A DNA stretch of 64,000 bases from contig NZ_JAPEPO010000001.1 in NCBI RefSeq assembly GCF_026340095.1, positions 6,422,001 to 6,486,000 on the forward strand. The letters are read 5' to 3'. A program made the translations under genes and the position numbers. Shown here piece by piece: positions 39,968 through 47,096 of this stretch (positions are counted from its first letter, which is position 1; every line of letters begins with the position of its first letter). This stretch comes from Streptomyces sp. NBC_01446. GTDB taxonomy: Bacteria; Actinomycetota; Actinomycetes; Streptomycetales; Streptomycetaceae. A model generated the notes under the pieces. That model was given only the letters and a program-made list of their open reading frames with translations, was not told the origin of the DNA and did no database searches.

Positions 39968-41188
39968 TCACAGCAGCGCGAACTGGCCGCCCGGGCCCTC
40001 CTCGTGATGGTCGAGGACCGAGGCCGGCCTGCGCGTGGCCGGCGCCGGGGGCAGGACGCGCGCCCCGCGCAGGTCCGTCGCCGTGATGAGCGACGCGGCG
40101 TCCGTCAGCAACTCCTGCTGCCGCGCCCGCAGTTCGGCCAGCAGCGCCAGTACCGTGACGATCTCCAGCAGCTCCGACGTCCACGACTGCGGCCAGGTAC
40201 CGGGGCGGATCCCGGCCAGCGTCCCCGGCTCGGCGGCCGCGGTCCTGCGCGCGAACCACTGCTCGATCACCCGTACCCCGCTCACCTGGAAGTCCCAGGC
40301 CTCGGCGGGGACCGGGGAGATGCGGCCGTCGCCGACGAGCAGGGCCTCCTCCTCGCGGTCGTAGAGCAGCTCGGTGGGGCGGTCCGGGAGCGGGGCGCGC
40401 ACGTACGGGCGGCGGCCCCCGGGGAGTTTGGGGCGGTCGCCCTCGCCGCCGCGGCGCAAGAGCCACAGGATCCGCTCGCCGAGCGCTGTGCCGGAAGCCC
40501 AGACTCCGGCGTCATCCGTGAGCGGGACCCGCGGGCCCTGCGGCGAGGGGCGCGCCACGGCGAGGGTCCAGGCGAGCAGGTCGCGCGCCCCGACCTCGTG
40601 CCCGAACCGGCCGGAGAGCTCGGTGAGCAGGCCGGGCGTCACATTCGGTTCGCGCCCTTCGGGGCGCCGGTACAGCGGGCGGATGCGGCCGGGGCGTCCC
40701 GCGGGGGAGCGGCCCTCGGGCAGGATCGCGCAGGCGAGCACCGCGGGTCCGCCCGCCCCGGGCACGAACCCCTGCTCGACGAGGAACAGCTGGCTCTCGT
40801 CGGCCACCCGCCACAGCTCGGGTCGGGCCGCGTCGATCAGCCGGTGGTCCGGTATCAGCCACTGCTCGTCGAAGGGGGCGTGCAGCACCTGGACGGGTTC
40901 GGGGCAGGGGCCCTCGGCGTGGGTCAGGTCGTCCGTCGGGGTGCGCCGGCCGGGGAGCTGGGCGACGGCCGTGCGCAGGGTGCGCGCCCGGCTCGGTTCG
41001 AGCAGCGACTCGCGCTCCGCCGCCTCGGCCTTCACGAACGCGGCCCAACGGGCCTTCAGCGACGCCGGGTCCGGGGCCAGCGGCCAGGCGCGGCCCAGGC
41101 GCAGGGGCGCGACGGACCACGGCATGAGGTCCGCGAGCAGCGGCGCGTCAACAAGGCTTTCGAGGCTGTCGGGCGTCACGCCCGGCAT
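39968..41188 (-). CDS. Stand-alone type ISP restriction-modification C-terminal domain protein
   Basis: A 406-residue soluble protein. Segments such as APFDEQWLIPDHRLIDAARPELW, FLVEQGFVPGAGGPAVLACAILPE, RPLYRRPEGREPNVTPGLL, GARDLLAWTLAVA and VSGVRVIEQWFARR correspond to the C-terminal target-recognition-like domain of type ISP (LlaGI/LlaBIII) restriction-modification proteins. The nuclease, helicase and methyltransferase domains normally in front are absent and are not encoded nearby. So this is an orphan domain with probably a different job. It starts with ATG 41188, 13 bp after the GntR gene stop on the same strand. Confidence 0.7.
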   Translation of the reverse strand: MPGVTPDSLESLVDAPLLADLMPWSVAPLRLGRAWPLAPDPASLKARWAAFVKAEAAERESLLEPSRARTLRTAVAQLPGRRTPTDDLTHAEGPCPEPVQVLHAPFDEQWLIPDHRLIDAARPELWRVADESQLFLVEQGFVPGAGGPAVLACAILPEGRSPAGRPGRIRPLYRRPEGREPNVTPGLLTELSGRFGHEVGARDLLAWTLAVARPSPQGPRVPLTDDAGVWASGTALGERILWLLRRGGEGDRPKLPGGRRPYVRAPLPDRPTELLYDREEEALLVGDGRISPVPAEAWDFQVSGVRVIEQWFARRTAAAEPGTLAGIRPGTWPQSWTSELLEIVTVLALLAELRARQQELLTDAASLITATDLRGARVLPPAPATRRPASVLDHHEEGPGGQFALL

Positions 41189-41200
41189 CGTACGACGCGG

Positions 41201-41950
41201 TCAGTGCGCGTCGAGAGTGACCGTGAAGGAGAACCGGTCGCCGCGGTAGTGGATGACGGCGACATCCAGCGGCCGGCCGTCCTCGTCGTACGTGATGCCC
41301 GTGTAGTGCAGGATCGGGCTGAGCAGCGGGACTTGGAGCAGGCGGGCCGTCTCCGGGTCCGCGAGCCGGGCCTCGACGGTGTCGGTGATCCGGCTGATGC
41401 GCACGCCGACGATGTCGCGCAGGACCTTCGTCATCGGCCAGCGCACCAGGTCGTCCAGGTCGACACGGTCGGCGAGGTCGGCCCTGATGTAGTTGCGGGC
41501 GTGGTTCGTCGGCTCACCGGTCTTCTCGTCGCAGCGCAGCCGGTGGTACGTGGCCACGGTCTCGGCCTCCGGAAAGTACTCGGCGATCGTGCCGGGAACC
41601 GGAACCGTGCCGTGGTCAAGGAGTTCGGTCGTCATGCCGGACTGCTGGGCCACGATGGCGTCGACCGAGCCGAGCAGGCGCACGGGCGCTCCCCGCCGCG
41701 CGGCCGGCTCGATGAAGGTGCCGCGCCTGCGGTGCCGGGTGATGAGCCCCTCGTCCTCCAGCTCCTTGAGCGCCTGCCGCATGGTCAGGACGCTCACCCC
41801 GTAGTGCCCCGCGAGCTGTTCCTCGGTGGGCAGGCGCAGCGGGTCGTCGGGGGAGCGCCCCAGTATGGAGGCGCGCAGGGACTGCGACACCTGATACCAG
41901 AGCGGCAGCTTGCGGTTCAGGACGATCGAGTCCGGAGCGAAAGAGGTCAC
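41201..41950 (-). CDS. GntR family regulator (HutC/UTRA subfamily)
   Basis: A 249-residue regulator. N-terminal winged helix: PLWYQVSQSLRASILGRSPDDPLRLPTEEQLAGHYGVSVLTMRQALKELEDEGLITRHRRRGTFI. C-terminal UTRA ligand-binding domain: ATYHRLRCDEKTGEPTNHARNYI through LLQVPLLSPILHYTGITYDEDGRPLDVAVIHYRGDRFSFTVTL. This is the HutC group, which senses small metabolites such as aromatic or histidine breakdown products. It lies 41 bp downstream of hmgA on the same strand, so it may regulate or be co-transcribed with homogentisate breakdown. GTG start. Confidence 0.9.
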   Translation of the reverse strand: MTSFAPDSIVLNRKLPLWYQVSQSLRASILGRSPDDPLRLPTEEQLAGHYGVSVLTMRQALKELEDEGLITRHRRRGTFIEPAARRGAPVRLLGSVDAIVAQQSGMTTELLDHGTVPVPGTIAEYFPEAETVATYHRLRCDEKTGEPTNHARNYIRADLADRVDLDDLVRWPMTKVLRDIVGVRISRITDTVEARLADPETARLLQVPLLSPILHYTGITYDEDGRPLDVAVIHYRGDRFSFTVTLDAH

Positions 41951-41991
41951 GGGGCTATCCGTATCGGTCAGGCGCGTTCAGTGCAACGGGC

Positions 41992-43317
41992 TCAGTGAGA
42001 CGGCCTGAAGTGCCGTTCGAGGCCGCTCCACACGTCGTCGTAGCCGCGCTGGAGGTGATCGGCCTGCGCCGCCTGGGCGGTCGCGGTCACCGGCCACCGG
42101 GTCTCGAACATGAAGGCGAGCCCGTCGTCGACCTTCTGCGGCCCGAGCTCGGCCGCCGACGCCTTGTCGAAGGTCTCACGGTCCGGGCCGTGCGCCGACA
42201 TCATGTTGTGCAGCGAACCACCACCCGGAACGAAACCCCCCTCGCCGGCCGCCTTGGCGTCGTACGCGCCCTCGATCAGGCCCATGTACTCGCTCATCAC
42301 GTTCCGGTGGAAGTACGGCGGCCGGAACGTGTCCTCGCCGACCAGCCAGCGCGGCGCGAACACCACGAAGTCCACGCCCGCGAGCCCCGGGGTGTCGCTC
42401 GGCGAGGTGAGGACCGTGAAGATCGACGGATCCGGGTGGTCGTAGCTGACCGACCCGATGACATTGAAACGACGCAGGTCGTAGACGTACGGGACATGGT
42501 TGCCGTGCCAGGCGACGACATCGAGCGGCGAGTGGTCGTACGTGGCACGCCAGAGGTTTCCGCAGAACTTGTTCACCACCTCCACCGGCCCTTCGGTGTC
42601 CTCGTACGCGGCGACGGGGACCATGAAGTCCCGGGCGTTCGCCAGGCCGTTGGCGCCGATCGGGCCAAGATCGGGCAGCCGGAAGGGGGAGCCGTAGTTC
42701 TCGCAGACATAGCCGCGGGCATCGCCGTCGAGGAGCTCGACGCGGAAACGGACCCCGCGCGGGATCAGCGCGACGTGCCCGGGGTCCACGTGCAACAGGC
42801 CGAACTCGGTACGCAGCAGCAGGCCGCCGCGCTCGGGGACGATCAGGAGCTCGCCGTCCGCGTCGCTGAACACCCGGTCCGTCATGGAGGAGTTGGCGTG
42901 GTAGAGGTGCACGGCCATACCGGCCCGCTGGGTCGCGTCGCCGTTCCCGCCGAGGGTCCACAGGCCCGCCAGGAAGTCCGTGCCGGGGGCCGGTTCGGGC
43001 AGCGGGTTCCAGCGCAGCCGGTTGGGGTCGGGGACGGACTCGGTGAAGGGGGCGGAGCGCAGCGCGCCGTTGTCCGCCCGTACGAACGCCGGGTGCGCGG
43101 CCGAGGGGCGGATCCGGTACAGCCACGAACGCCGGTTGTGCGCCCTCGGCTCGGTGAACGCGGCGCCGCTCAGCTGCTCCGCGTACAGACCGAGCGGGGC
43201 GCGCTGCGGCGAGTTGCGTCCGTGGGGCAGAGCGCCGGGCACCGCCTCCGAGCTGTGCTCGTTGCCGAAGCCCGAGAGATAGGCAAGCCTCTCGGCGGTC
43301 TTCCTCGCGTCACGCAT
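41992..43317 (-). CDS. hmgA: Homogentisate 1,2-dioxygenase
   Basis: A 441-residue non-haem iron dioxygenase, the usual length. It opens the homogentisate ring to maleylacetoacetate in tyrosine/phenylalanine catabolism. Iron ligand motifs are seen as PPYFHRNVMSEYMGLIEG (His and Glu) and LHNMMSAHGPD (His). Other conserved parts are YLSGFGNEHSSEAVPGALP, SWLYRIRPS, CENYGSPFRLPDLGPIGANGLANARDF and NVLG-like FNVIGSVSYDHPDPSIFTVLTSPS. ATG 43317 with GAGGGAG upstream. Maleylacetoacetate isomerase and fumarylacetoacetase are not in the window. The flanking GntR and divergent TetR genes are candidate regulators. Confidence 0.96.
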   Translation of the reverse strand: MRDARKTAERLAYLSGFGNEHSSEAVPGALPHGRNSPQRAPLGLYAEQLSGAAFTEPRAHNRRSWLYRIRPSAAHPAFVRADNGALRSAPFTESVPDPNRLRWNPLPEPAPGTDFLAGLWTLGGNGDATQRAGMAVHLYHANSSMTDRVFSDADGELLIVPERGGLLLRTEFGLLHVDPGHVALIPRGVRFRVELLDGDARGYVCENYGSPFRLPDLGPIGANGLANARDFMVPVAAYEDTEGPVEVVNKFCGNLWRATYDHSPLDVVAWHGNHVPYVYDLRRFNVIGSVSYDHPDPSIFTVLTSPSDTPGLAGVDFVVFAPRWLVGEDTFRPPYFHRNVMSEYMGLIEGAYDAKAAGEGGFVPGGGSLHNMMSAHGPDRETFDKASAAELGPQKVDDGLAFMFETRWPVTATAQAAQADHLQRGYDDVWSGLERHFRPSH

Positions 43318-43334
43318 GTCGCTCCCTCGTCCAC

Positions 43335-43360
43335 GATTCCTATGCTCTACCGTAGGATTC
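43335..43360. promoter_or_regulatory. Dyad upstream of hmgA
   Basis: GATTCCTA (43335-43342) and TAGGATTC (43353-43360) form an inverted repeat with one mismatch and a 10-base spacer, in the divergent gap between hmgA and the TetR gene. Candidate TetR or GntR operator. Confidence 0.4.
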
Positions 43361-43418
43361 CCTTTTTCCTCGCGCAAGAGCACCCCGCGAAGCTGAACAG
43401 TCCTCTACTCTCCGGGTC

Positions 43419-44051
43419 ATGCCGTGGACGCCGCCCGTGGAACCCGTGACCAACTCCACGTCCCTGCGCCGCGCGCCCGTCCAGCAGCGCAGCGCCGAAC
43501 GCCTGAGCCGGATACTCGACGCCTGCGCGCAACTGCTCGACGAAGGCGGCTACGAGGAACTCAGCACCCGGGCCGTGGCGGTCCGCGCCGGGGTGCCCAT
43601 CGGCTCCGTCTACCGCTTCTTCGGCAACAAACGCGCCCTCGTCGACGCCCTCGCCGAACGCAATCTGCAGCGCTACGCAGAGCGGATCGCCGGGTGCCTC
43701 GCGGCGATCCCCGCGGCCGACTGGCGCGCCGCCATGGACGCCGTCCTCGACGAGTACCTCGCCATGAAGCGCACCGCTCCCGGCTTCTCCCTCGTCGACT
43801 TCGGCAACCAGATCCCCGTCGGCGCCGACGCCGGCCCCAACCACCGCCTCACCGACCGCCTCACCGAGCTGCTCGCCGTCCACCTCGACCGCACCCCCGA
43901 CGAAACCCTGCGGCGCGCGTTCCTGGTCGCCGTCGAATCGGCGGACGCCCTGGTCCGGCTCGCGTTCCGGCTCGACCCGACGGGCGACGAGAACGTCATC
44001 GCGGAGACGCGGGAGCTGCTGCGGGTGTATTTGGCGCGGGTGCTGGACTGA
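43419..44051 (+). CDS. TetR family regulator
   Basis: A 210-residue TetR-type protein: ERLSRILDACAQLLDEGGYEELSTRAVAVRAGVPIGSVYRFFGNKRALVDALAERN is the DNA-binding domain; the rest is a helical ligand domain (LTELLAVHLDRTPDETLRRAFLVAVESADALVRLAF). Divergent from hmgA with a 101-bp gap containing a dyad, so it may control homogentisate dioxygenase. Start ATG 43419 is used; GTG 43437 and 43446 are alternatives. A GC-rich hairpin follows the gene. Confidence 0.88.
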   Translation: MPWTPPVEPVTNSTSLRRAPVQQRSAERLSRILDACAQLLDEGGYEELSTRAVAVRAGVPIGSVYRFFGNKRALVDALAERNLQRYAERIAGCLAAIPAADWRAAMDAVLDEYLAMKRTAPGFSLVDFGNQIPVGADAGPNHRLTDRLTELLAVHLDRTPDETLRRAFLVAVESADALVRLAFRLDPTGDENVIAETRELLRVYLARVLD

Positions 44052-44057
44052 TCCGGG

Positions 44058-44079
44058 GCCCGCCCCGCCGGCGGCGGGC
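44058..44079 (+). terminator. Hairpin after the TetR gene
   Basis: 7-bp GC stem, arms GCCCGCC (44058-44064) and GGCGGGC (44073-44079), 8-base loop, 7 bp after the stop. No T run follows, so terminator function is tentative. Confidence 0.4.
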
Positions 44080-44173
44080 ATCGGGAGCACCGAAAACGTC
44101 CTCGCTGACACCCTCGATCGCCGCCCAACCCCGTGACCTGGAGTTTTGCGCTTATTGCTCGCACGTCAACATC

Positions 44174-44203
44174 TTGTTAACACTGATGCGCGCGCCCTAG
44201 CGT
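44174..44203 (+). promoter_or_regulatory. Candidate promoter of the citrate-type symporter gene
   Basis: TTGTTA (44174-44179) and TAGCGT (44198-44203) are 18 bp apart, about 53 bp before the ATG at 44256. The -35 overlaps GTTAAC, a small palindrome. Fits housekeeping-type Streptomyces promoters. Confidence 0.45.
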
Positions 44204-44255
44204 CTCGCTGACCGCCACCTCAGGCGAAAGTTCGACGGCGAACGATAGGAACCTC

Positions 44256-45686
44256 ATGCTGACGATCCTCGGATTCGTCATGATTGCCACCTTCCTGGTG
44301 CTGATCATGATGAAGAAGGTGTCGCCGATCGCGGCGCTCGTGCTCATCCCCGCTCTCTTCTGCGTCTTCGTGGGCAAGGGAGCCAAGCTCGGCGACTATG
44401 TCGTCGCGGGCATCGGTGACCTCGCGCCCACGGCGGCGATGCTGATGTTCGCCATCGTCTACTTCGGGCTGATGATCGACGTCGGCCTCTTCGACCCGAT
44501 CGTGCGCGGCATCCTGAAGTTCGCGAAGGCCGACCCGGTACGCATCGTCGTCGGCACCGCGGTGCTCGCGGCGATCGTCTCCCTCGACGGCGACGGGTCC
44601 ACCACCTTCATGATCACTGTCTCGGCGATGTACCCGCTGTACAAGCGCCTCAAGATGAGCCTGATCGTGATGACCGGCGTCGCCGCGACCGCCAACGGCG
44701 TCATGAACACGCTGCCCTGGGGCGGCCCCACCGCCCGCGCCGCGACCGCGCTGAAGCTGGACGCCAGCGACATCTTCGTGCCGATGATCCCGGCGCTCGC
44801 CGTCGGTCTGCTCTTCGTCTTCGCCCTCGCCTACGTGCTGGGCCGCCGCGAGCGCAAGCGCCTCGGCTACCTGTCCCTCGACGAGGTCACCGAGACCGTC
44901 ACCGAGACGTCCGACGAGAAGGTGCTCGTCGGTGCGGGTGCCTCCGCGGGTACGGGTTCCGGCTCCGGTTCCGGCAAGAAGGCCTCCGGCGGCTCCGGTT
45001 CCGGCTCCGACGCGCCCTCGTACGAGAACGAGGACGGCGAGACCTTCGCCGCCCTCGACCCGAACCGCGCCACCCTGCGCCCCAAGCTCTACTGGTTCAA
45101 CGCGCTCATGACGGTGACCCTGCTCACCGCGATGATCATGGAGTGGCTGCCGATCCCGGTCCTGTTCATCCTGGGCGCCGCGCTCGCCCTCACGGTGAAC
45201 TTCCCGCACATGCCCGACCAGAGGGCCCGCCTCGCCGCCCACGCCGAGAACGTCCTGAACGTCTCCGGCATGGTCTTCGCCGCCGCCGTCTTCACCGGCG
45301 TCCTCCAGGGCACCGGCATGGTCGACCACATGGCCAAGTGGGTCGTCGGCGGCATCCCCGACTGGATGGGCCCGCACATGGCCCTCGTCACCGGCGTCCT
45401 GTCGATCCCGTTCACGTACTTCATGTCGAACGACGGCTTCTACTTCGGCATCCTGCCCGTCCTCGCCGAGGCCGGGAACGCGCACGGCGTCTCCACCCTC
45501 GAGATCGCCCGCGCCTCCCTCATCGGCCAGCCGCTGCACATGTCGAGCCCGCTCGTCCCCGCCGTCTTCGTCCTCGTCGGCATGGCCAAGGTCGAGTTCG
45601 GCGACCACACGAAATTCACGGTCAAATGGGCCGCGCTCACCGCGCTGGTGATGCTCGGCGCCGGACTCCTCTTCGGGATCCTCTGA
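44256..45686 (+). CDS. CitMHS family citrate/proton symporter
   Basis: A 476-residue membrane transporter with about 12 helices. Typical CitMHS elements: LTILGFVMIATFLVLIMMKKVSPI, SLDGDGSTTFMITVSAMYPLYKRL, ANGVMNTLPWGGPTARAATAL and SIPFTYFMSNDGFYFGILPVLAE. The family takes up citrate complexed with a divalent metal (Mg or Ca/Fe) together with protons. The central cytoplasmic loop (residues about 215-270) is a Gly/Ser low-complexity spacer ending in an acidic stretch, longer than in CitM of Bacillus. ATG start. The MFS gene follows 5 bp later, so both are probably one operon. No citrate two-component system is adjacent. Confidence 0.92.
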   Translation: MLTILGFVMIATFLVLIMMKKVSPIAALVLIPALFCVFVGKGAKLGDYVVAGIGDLAPTAAMLMFAIVYFGLMIDVGLFDPIVRGILKFAKADPVRIVVGTAVLAAIVSLDGDGSTTFMITVSAMYPLYKRLKMSLIVMTGVAATANGVMNTLPWGGPTARAATALKLDASDIFVPMIPALAVGLLFVFALAYVLGRRERKRLGYLSLDEVTETVTETSDEKVLVGAGASAGTGSGSGSGKKASGGSGSGSDAPSYENEDGETFAALDPNRATLRPKLYWFNALMTVTLLTAMIMEWLPIPVLFILGAALALTVNFPHMPDQRARLAAHAENVLNVSGMVFAAAVFTGVLQGTGMVDHMAKWVVGGIPDWMGPHMALVTGVLSIPFTYFMSNDGFYFGILPVLAEAGNAHGVSTLEIARASLIGQPLHMSSPLVPAVFVLVGMAKVEFGDHTKFTVKWAALTALVMLGAGLLFGIL

Positions 45687-45691
45687 CCTCG

Positions 45692-46966
45692 ATGAGTCTC
45701 ACTACAGAGCCCGGCAGGAGAAGCTGGCTGCTCCGCCTCGTCATCGCCTTCAGCTTCGCGCAGGGGGCGGTGTCGATGGCGCGGCCCGCCGTCTCCTACC
45801 GGGCTCTCGCGCTCGGCGCGGACGAGCGCGCGATCGGTGTGATCGCGGGCGTGTACGCGCTCCTTCCGCTGTTCGCGGCCGTACCGCTCGGCCGGCGCAC
45901 CGACCACGGCCGGTGCGCGCCCCTGCTGCCCGTCGGCGTCGTCCTCATCGCCGGCGGCTGCGCGCTCAGCGGCACGGCCGGCTCCCTTGCCGCGATGGCC
46001 GCCTGGAGCGGCGTGATGGGCCTCGGCCATCTGTCGTTCGTGATCGGCGCGCAGTCGATCGTCGCCCGCCAGTCCGCTCCGGCCGAACAGGACCGCAACT
46101 TCGGTCACTTCACCATCGGCGCGTCCCTCGGCCAGCTCGTCGGGCCGATCGCCGCGGGCGCGCTCATCGGCGGGCCCGACCTGGGGGCCACGAGCGCGCT
46201 CGCGCTGCTCGTCGCGGCAGCCGTCGCCGCGGTCTCCTTCACCTCGCTGTGGCGCATCGAGCACCCCCGTACGACGACGGGCGCGGCCGCGCCTGCCGGG
46301 CCGCGCGTGCCGGTCGGCCGGATCCTGCGCACCCGGGGCGTGCCCGGCGGCATCTTCATCTCCCTCGCCGTCCTGTCCGCGACGGACATCCTCACGGCGT
46401 ATCTGCCGGTCGTCGGCGAGCACCGGGGGATCGCGCCGTCCGTCGTCGGCCTGCTCCTGAGCCTGCGCGCGGCCGCCACGATCGCCTGCCGGCTTGTCAT
46501 GACGCCGATGCTGCGGCGCCTCGGGAGGGCGACTCTTCTCGCCACTACCTGTCTGGTCGCCGGGGTCGTGTGTGCGGGCATCGCGCTGCCCGTGCCCGTG
46601 TGGGCGCTCGCCCTGATGCTCGCCGTGCTCGGTTTCTGCCTGGGTGTCGGGCAGCCGCTCTCCATGACGACGGTCGTCCAGGCGGCGCCCGACGACGCCC
46701 GGTCCACGGCGCTCGCGCTGCGGCTCACCGGTAACCGGCTGGGGCAGGTCGCGGCGCCGGCCGCGGCCGGGCTGGTGGCGGGGGTCGCGGGGGTTGCCGC
46801 GCCGTTCCTGATGCTCGGCGTGCTGCTGGTGGGGGCGGCGGGGGTCGGGGTGCGGGGTGGGAGTGGGGGTGGGGGGTCCTCGGGGCGGGGTCTCTCCCCC
46901 AAGCCCGCCCCTTCCCGAACCGGGGCTCCGCCCCGGACCCCGCTCCTCAAACGCCGGAGGGGCTGA
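45692..46966 (+). CDS. MFS transporter
   Basis: A 424-residue major facilitator protein with 12 helices: motif A-like GVIAGVYALLPLFAAVPLGRRTDHG after helix 2, GQLVGPIAAGALIGGP at helix 5 (motif C-like, drug efflux type) and TGNRLGQVAAPAAAGLVAG near helix 11. ATG 45692 follows the symporter stop by 5 bp. The C-terminal about 40 residues (GGSGGGGSSGRG... PPRTPLLKRRRG) are not part of the fold: they are translation of the GC-rich intergenic repeat into which the frame runs. Substrate unknown. Confidence 0.87.
   Translation: MSLTTEPGRRSWLLRLVIAFSFAQGAVSMARPAVSYRALALGADERAIGVIAGVYALLPLFAAVPLGRRTDHGRCAPLLPVGVVLIAGGCALSGTAGSLAAMAAWSGVMGLGHLSFVIGAQSIVARQSAPAEQDRNFGHFTIGASLGQLVGPIAAGALIGGPDLGATSALALLVAAAVAAVSFTSLWRIEHPRTTTGAAAPAGPRVPVGRILRTRGVPGGIFISLAVLSATDILTAYLPVVGEHRGIAPSVVGLLLSLRAAATIACRLVMTPMLRRLGRATLLATTCLVAGVVCAGIALPVPVWALALMLAVLGFCLGVGQPLSMTTVVQAAPDDARSTALALRLTGNRLGQVAAPAAAGLVAGVAGVAAPFLMLGVLLVGAAGVGVRGGSGGGGSSGRGLSPKPAPSRTGAPPRTPLLKRRRG
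46911..46966. repeat. GC-rich intergenic repeat, copy 1 (overlaps MFS 3' end)
   Basis: Contains the dyad CGGGGCTCCGCCCCG and the segment CTCCTCAAACGCCGGAGGGG, the common Streptomyces extragenic repeat. It codes the last residues and stop of the MFS gene. A second direct copy lies at 47051-47096. Confidence 0.75.
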
Positions 46967-47050
46967 ACTGCTGGGGCGGCGGAGGGCTGACGGGCAGGGC
47001 TGGGCAACGGGGTGGGAGGGGGCGAAGGGTCATGGCTGGGCCCTTTGCCG

Positions 47051-47096
47051 CAACCGGGACTTCGCCCCGGACTCCGTTCCTCAAGCGCCGGGGCTA
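47051..47096. repeat. GC-rich intergenic repeat, copy 2 (overlaps SARP 3' end)
   Basis: CAACCGGGACTTCGCCCCGG followed by TTCCTCAAGCGCCGGGGCTA, a diverged direct copy of the element at 46911-46966. Its last bases are the stop codon of the - strand regulator gene. The 127-bp gap between the two genes is otherwise G-rich and without genes. Confidence 0.72.
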
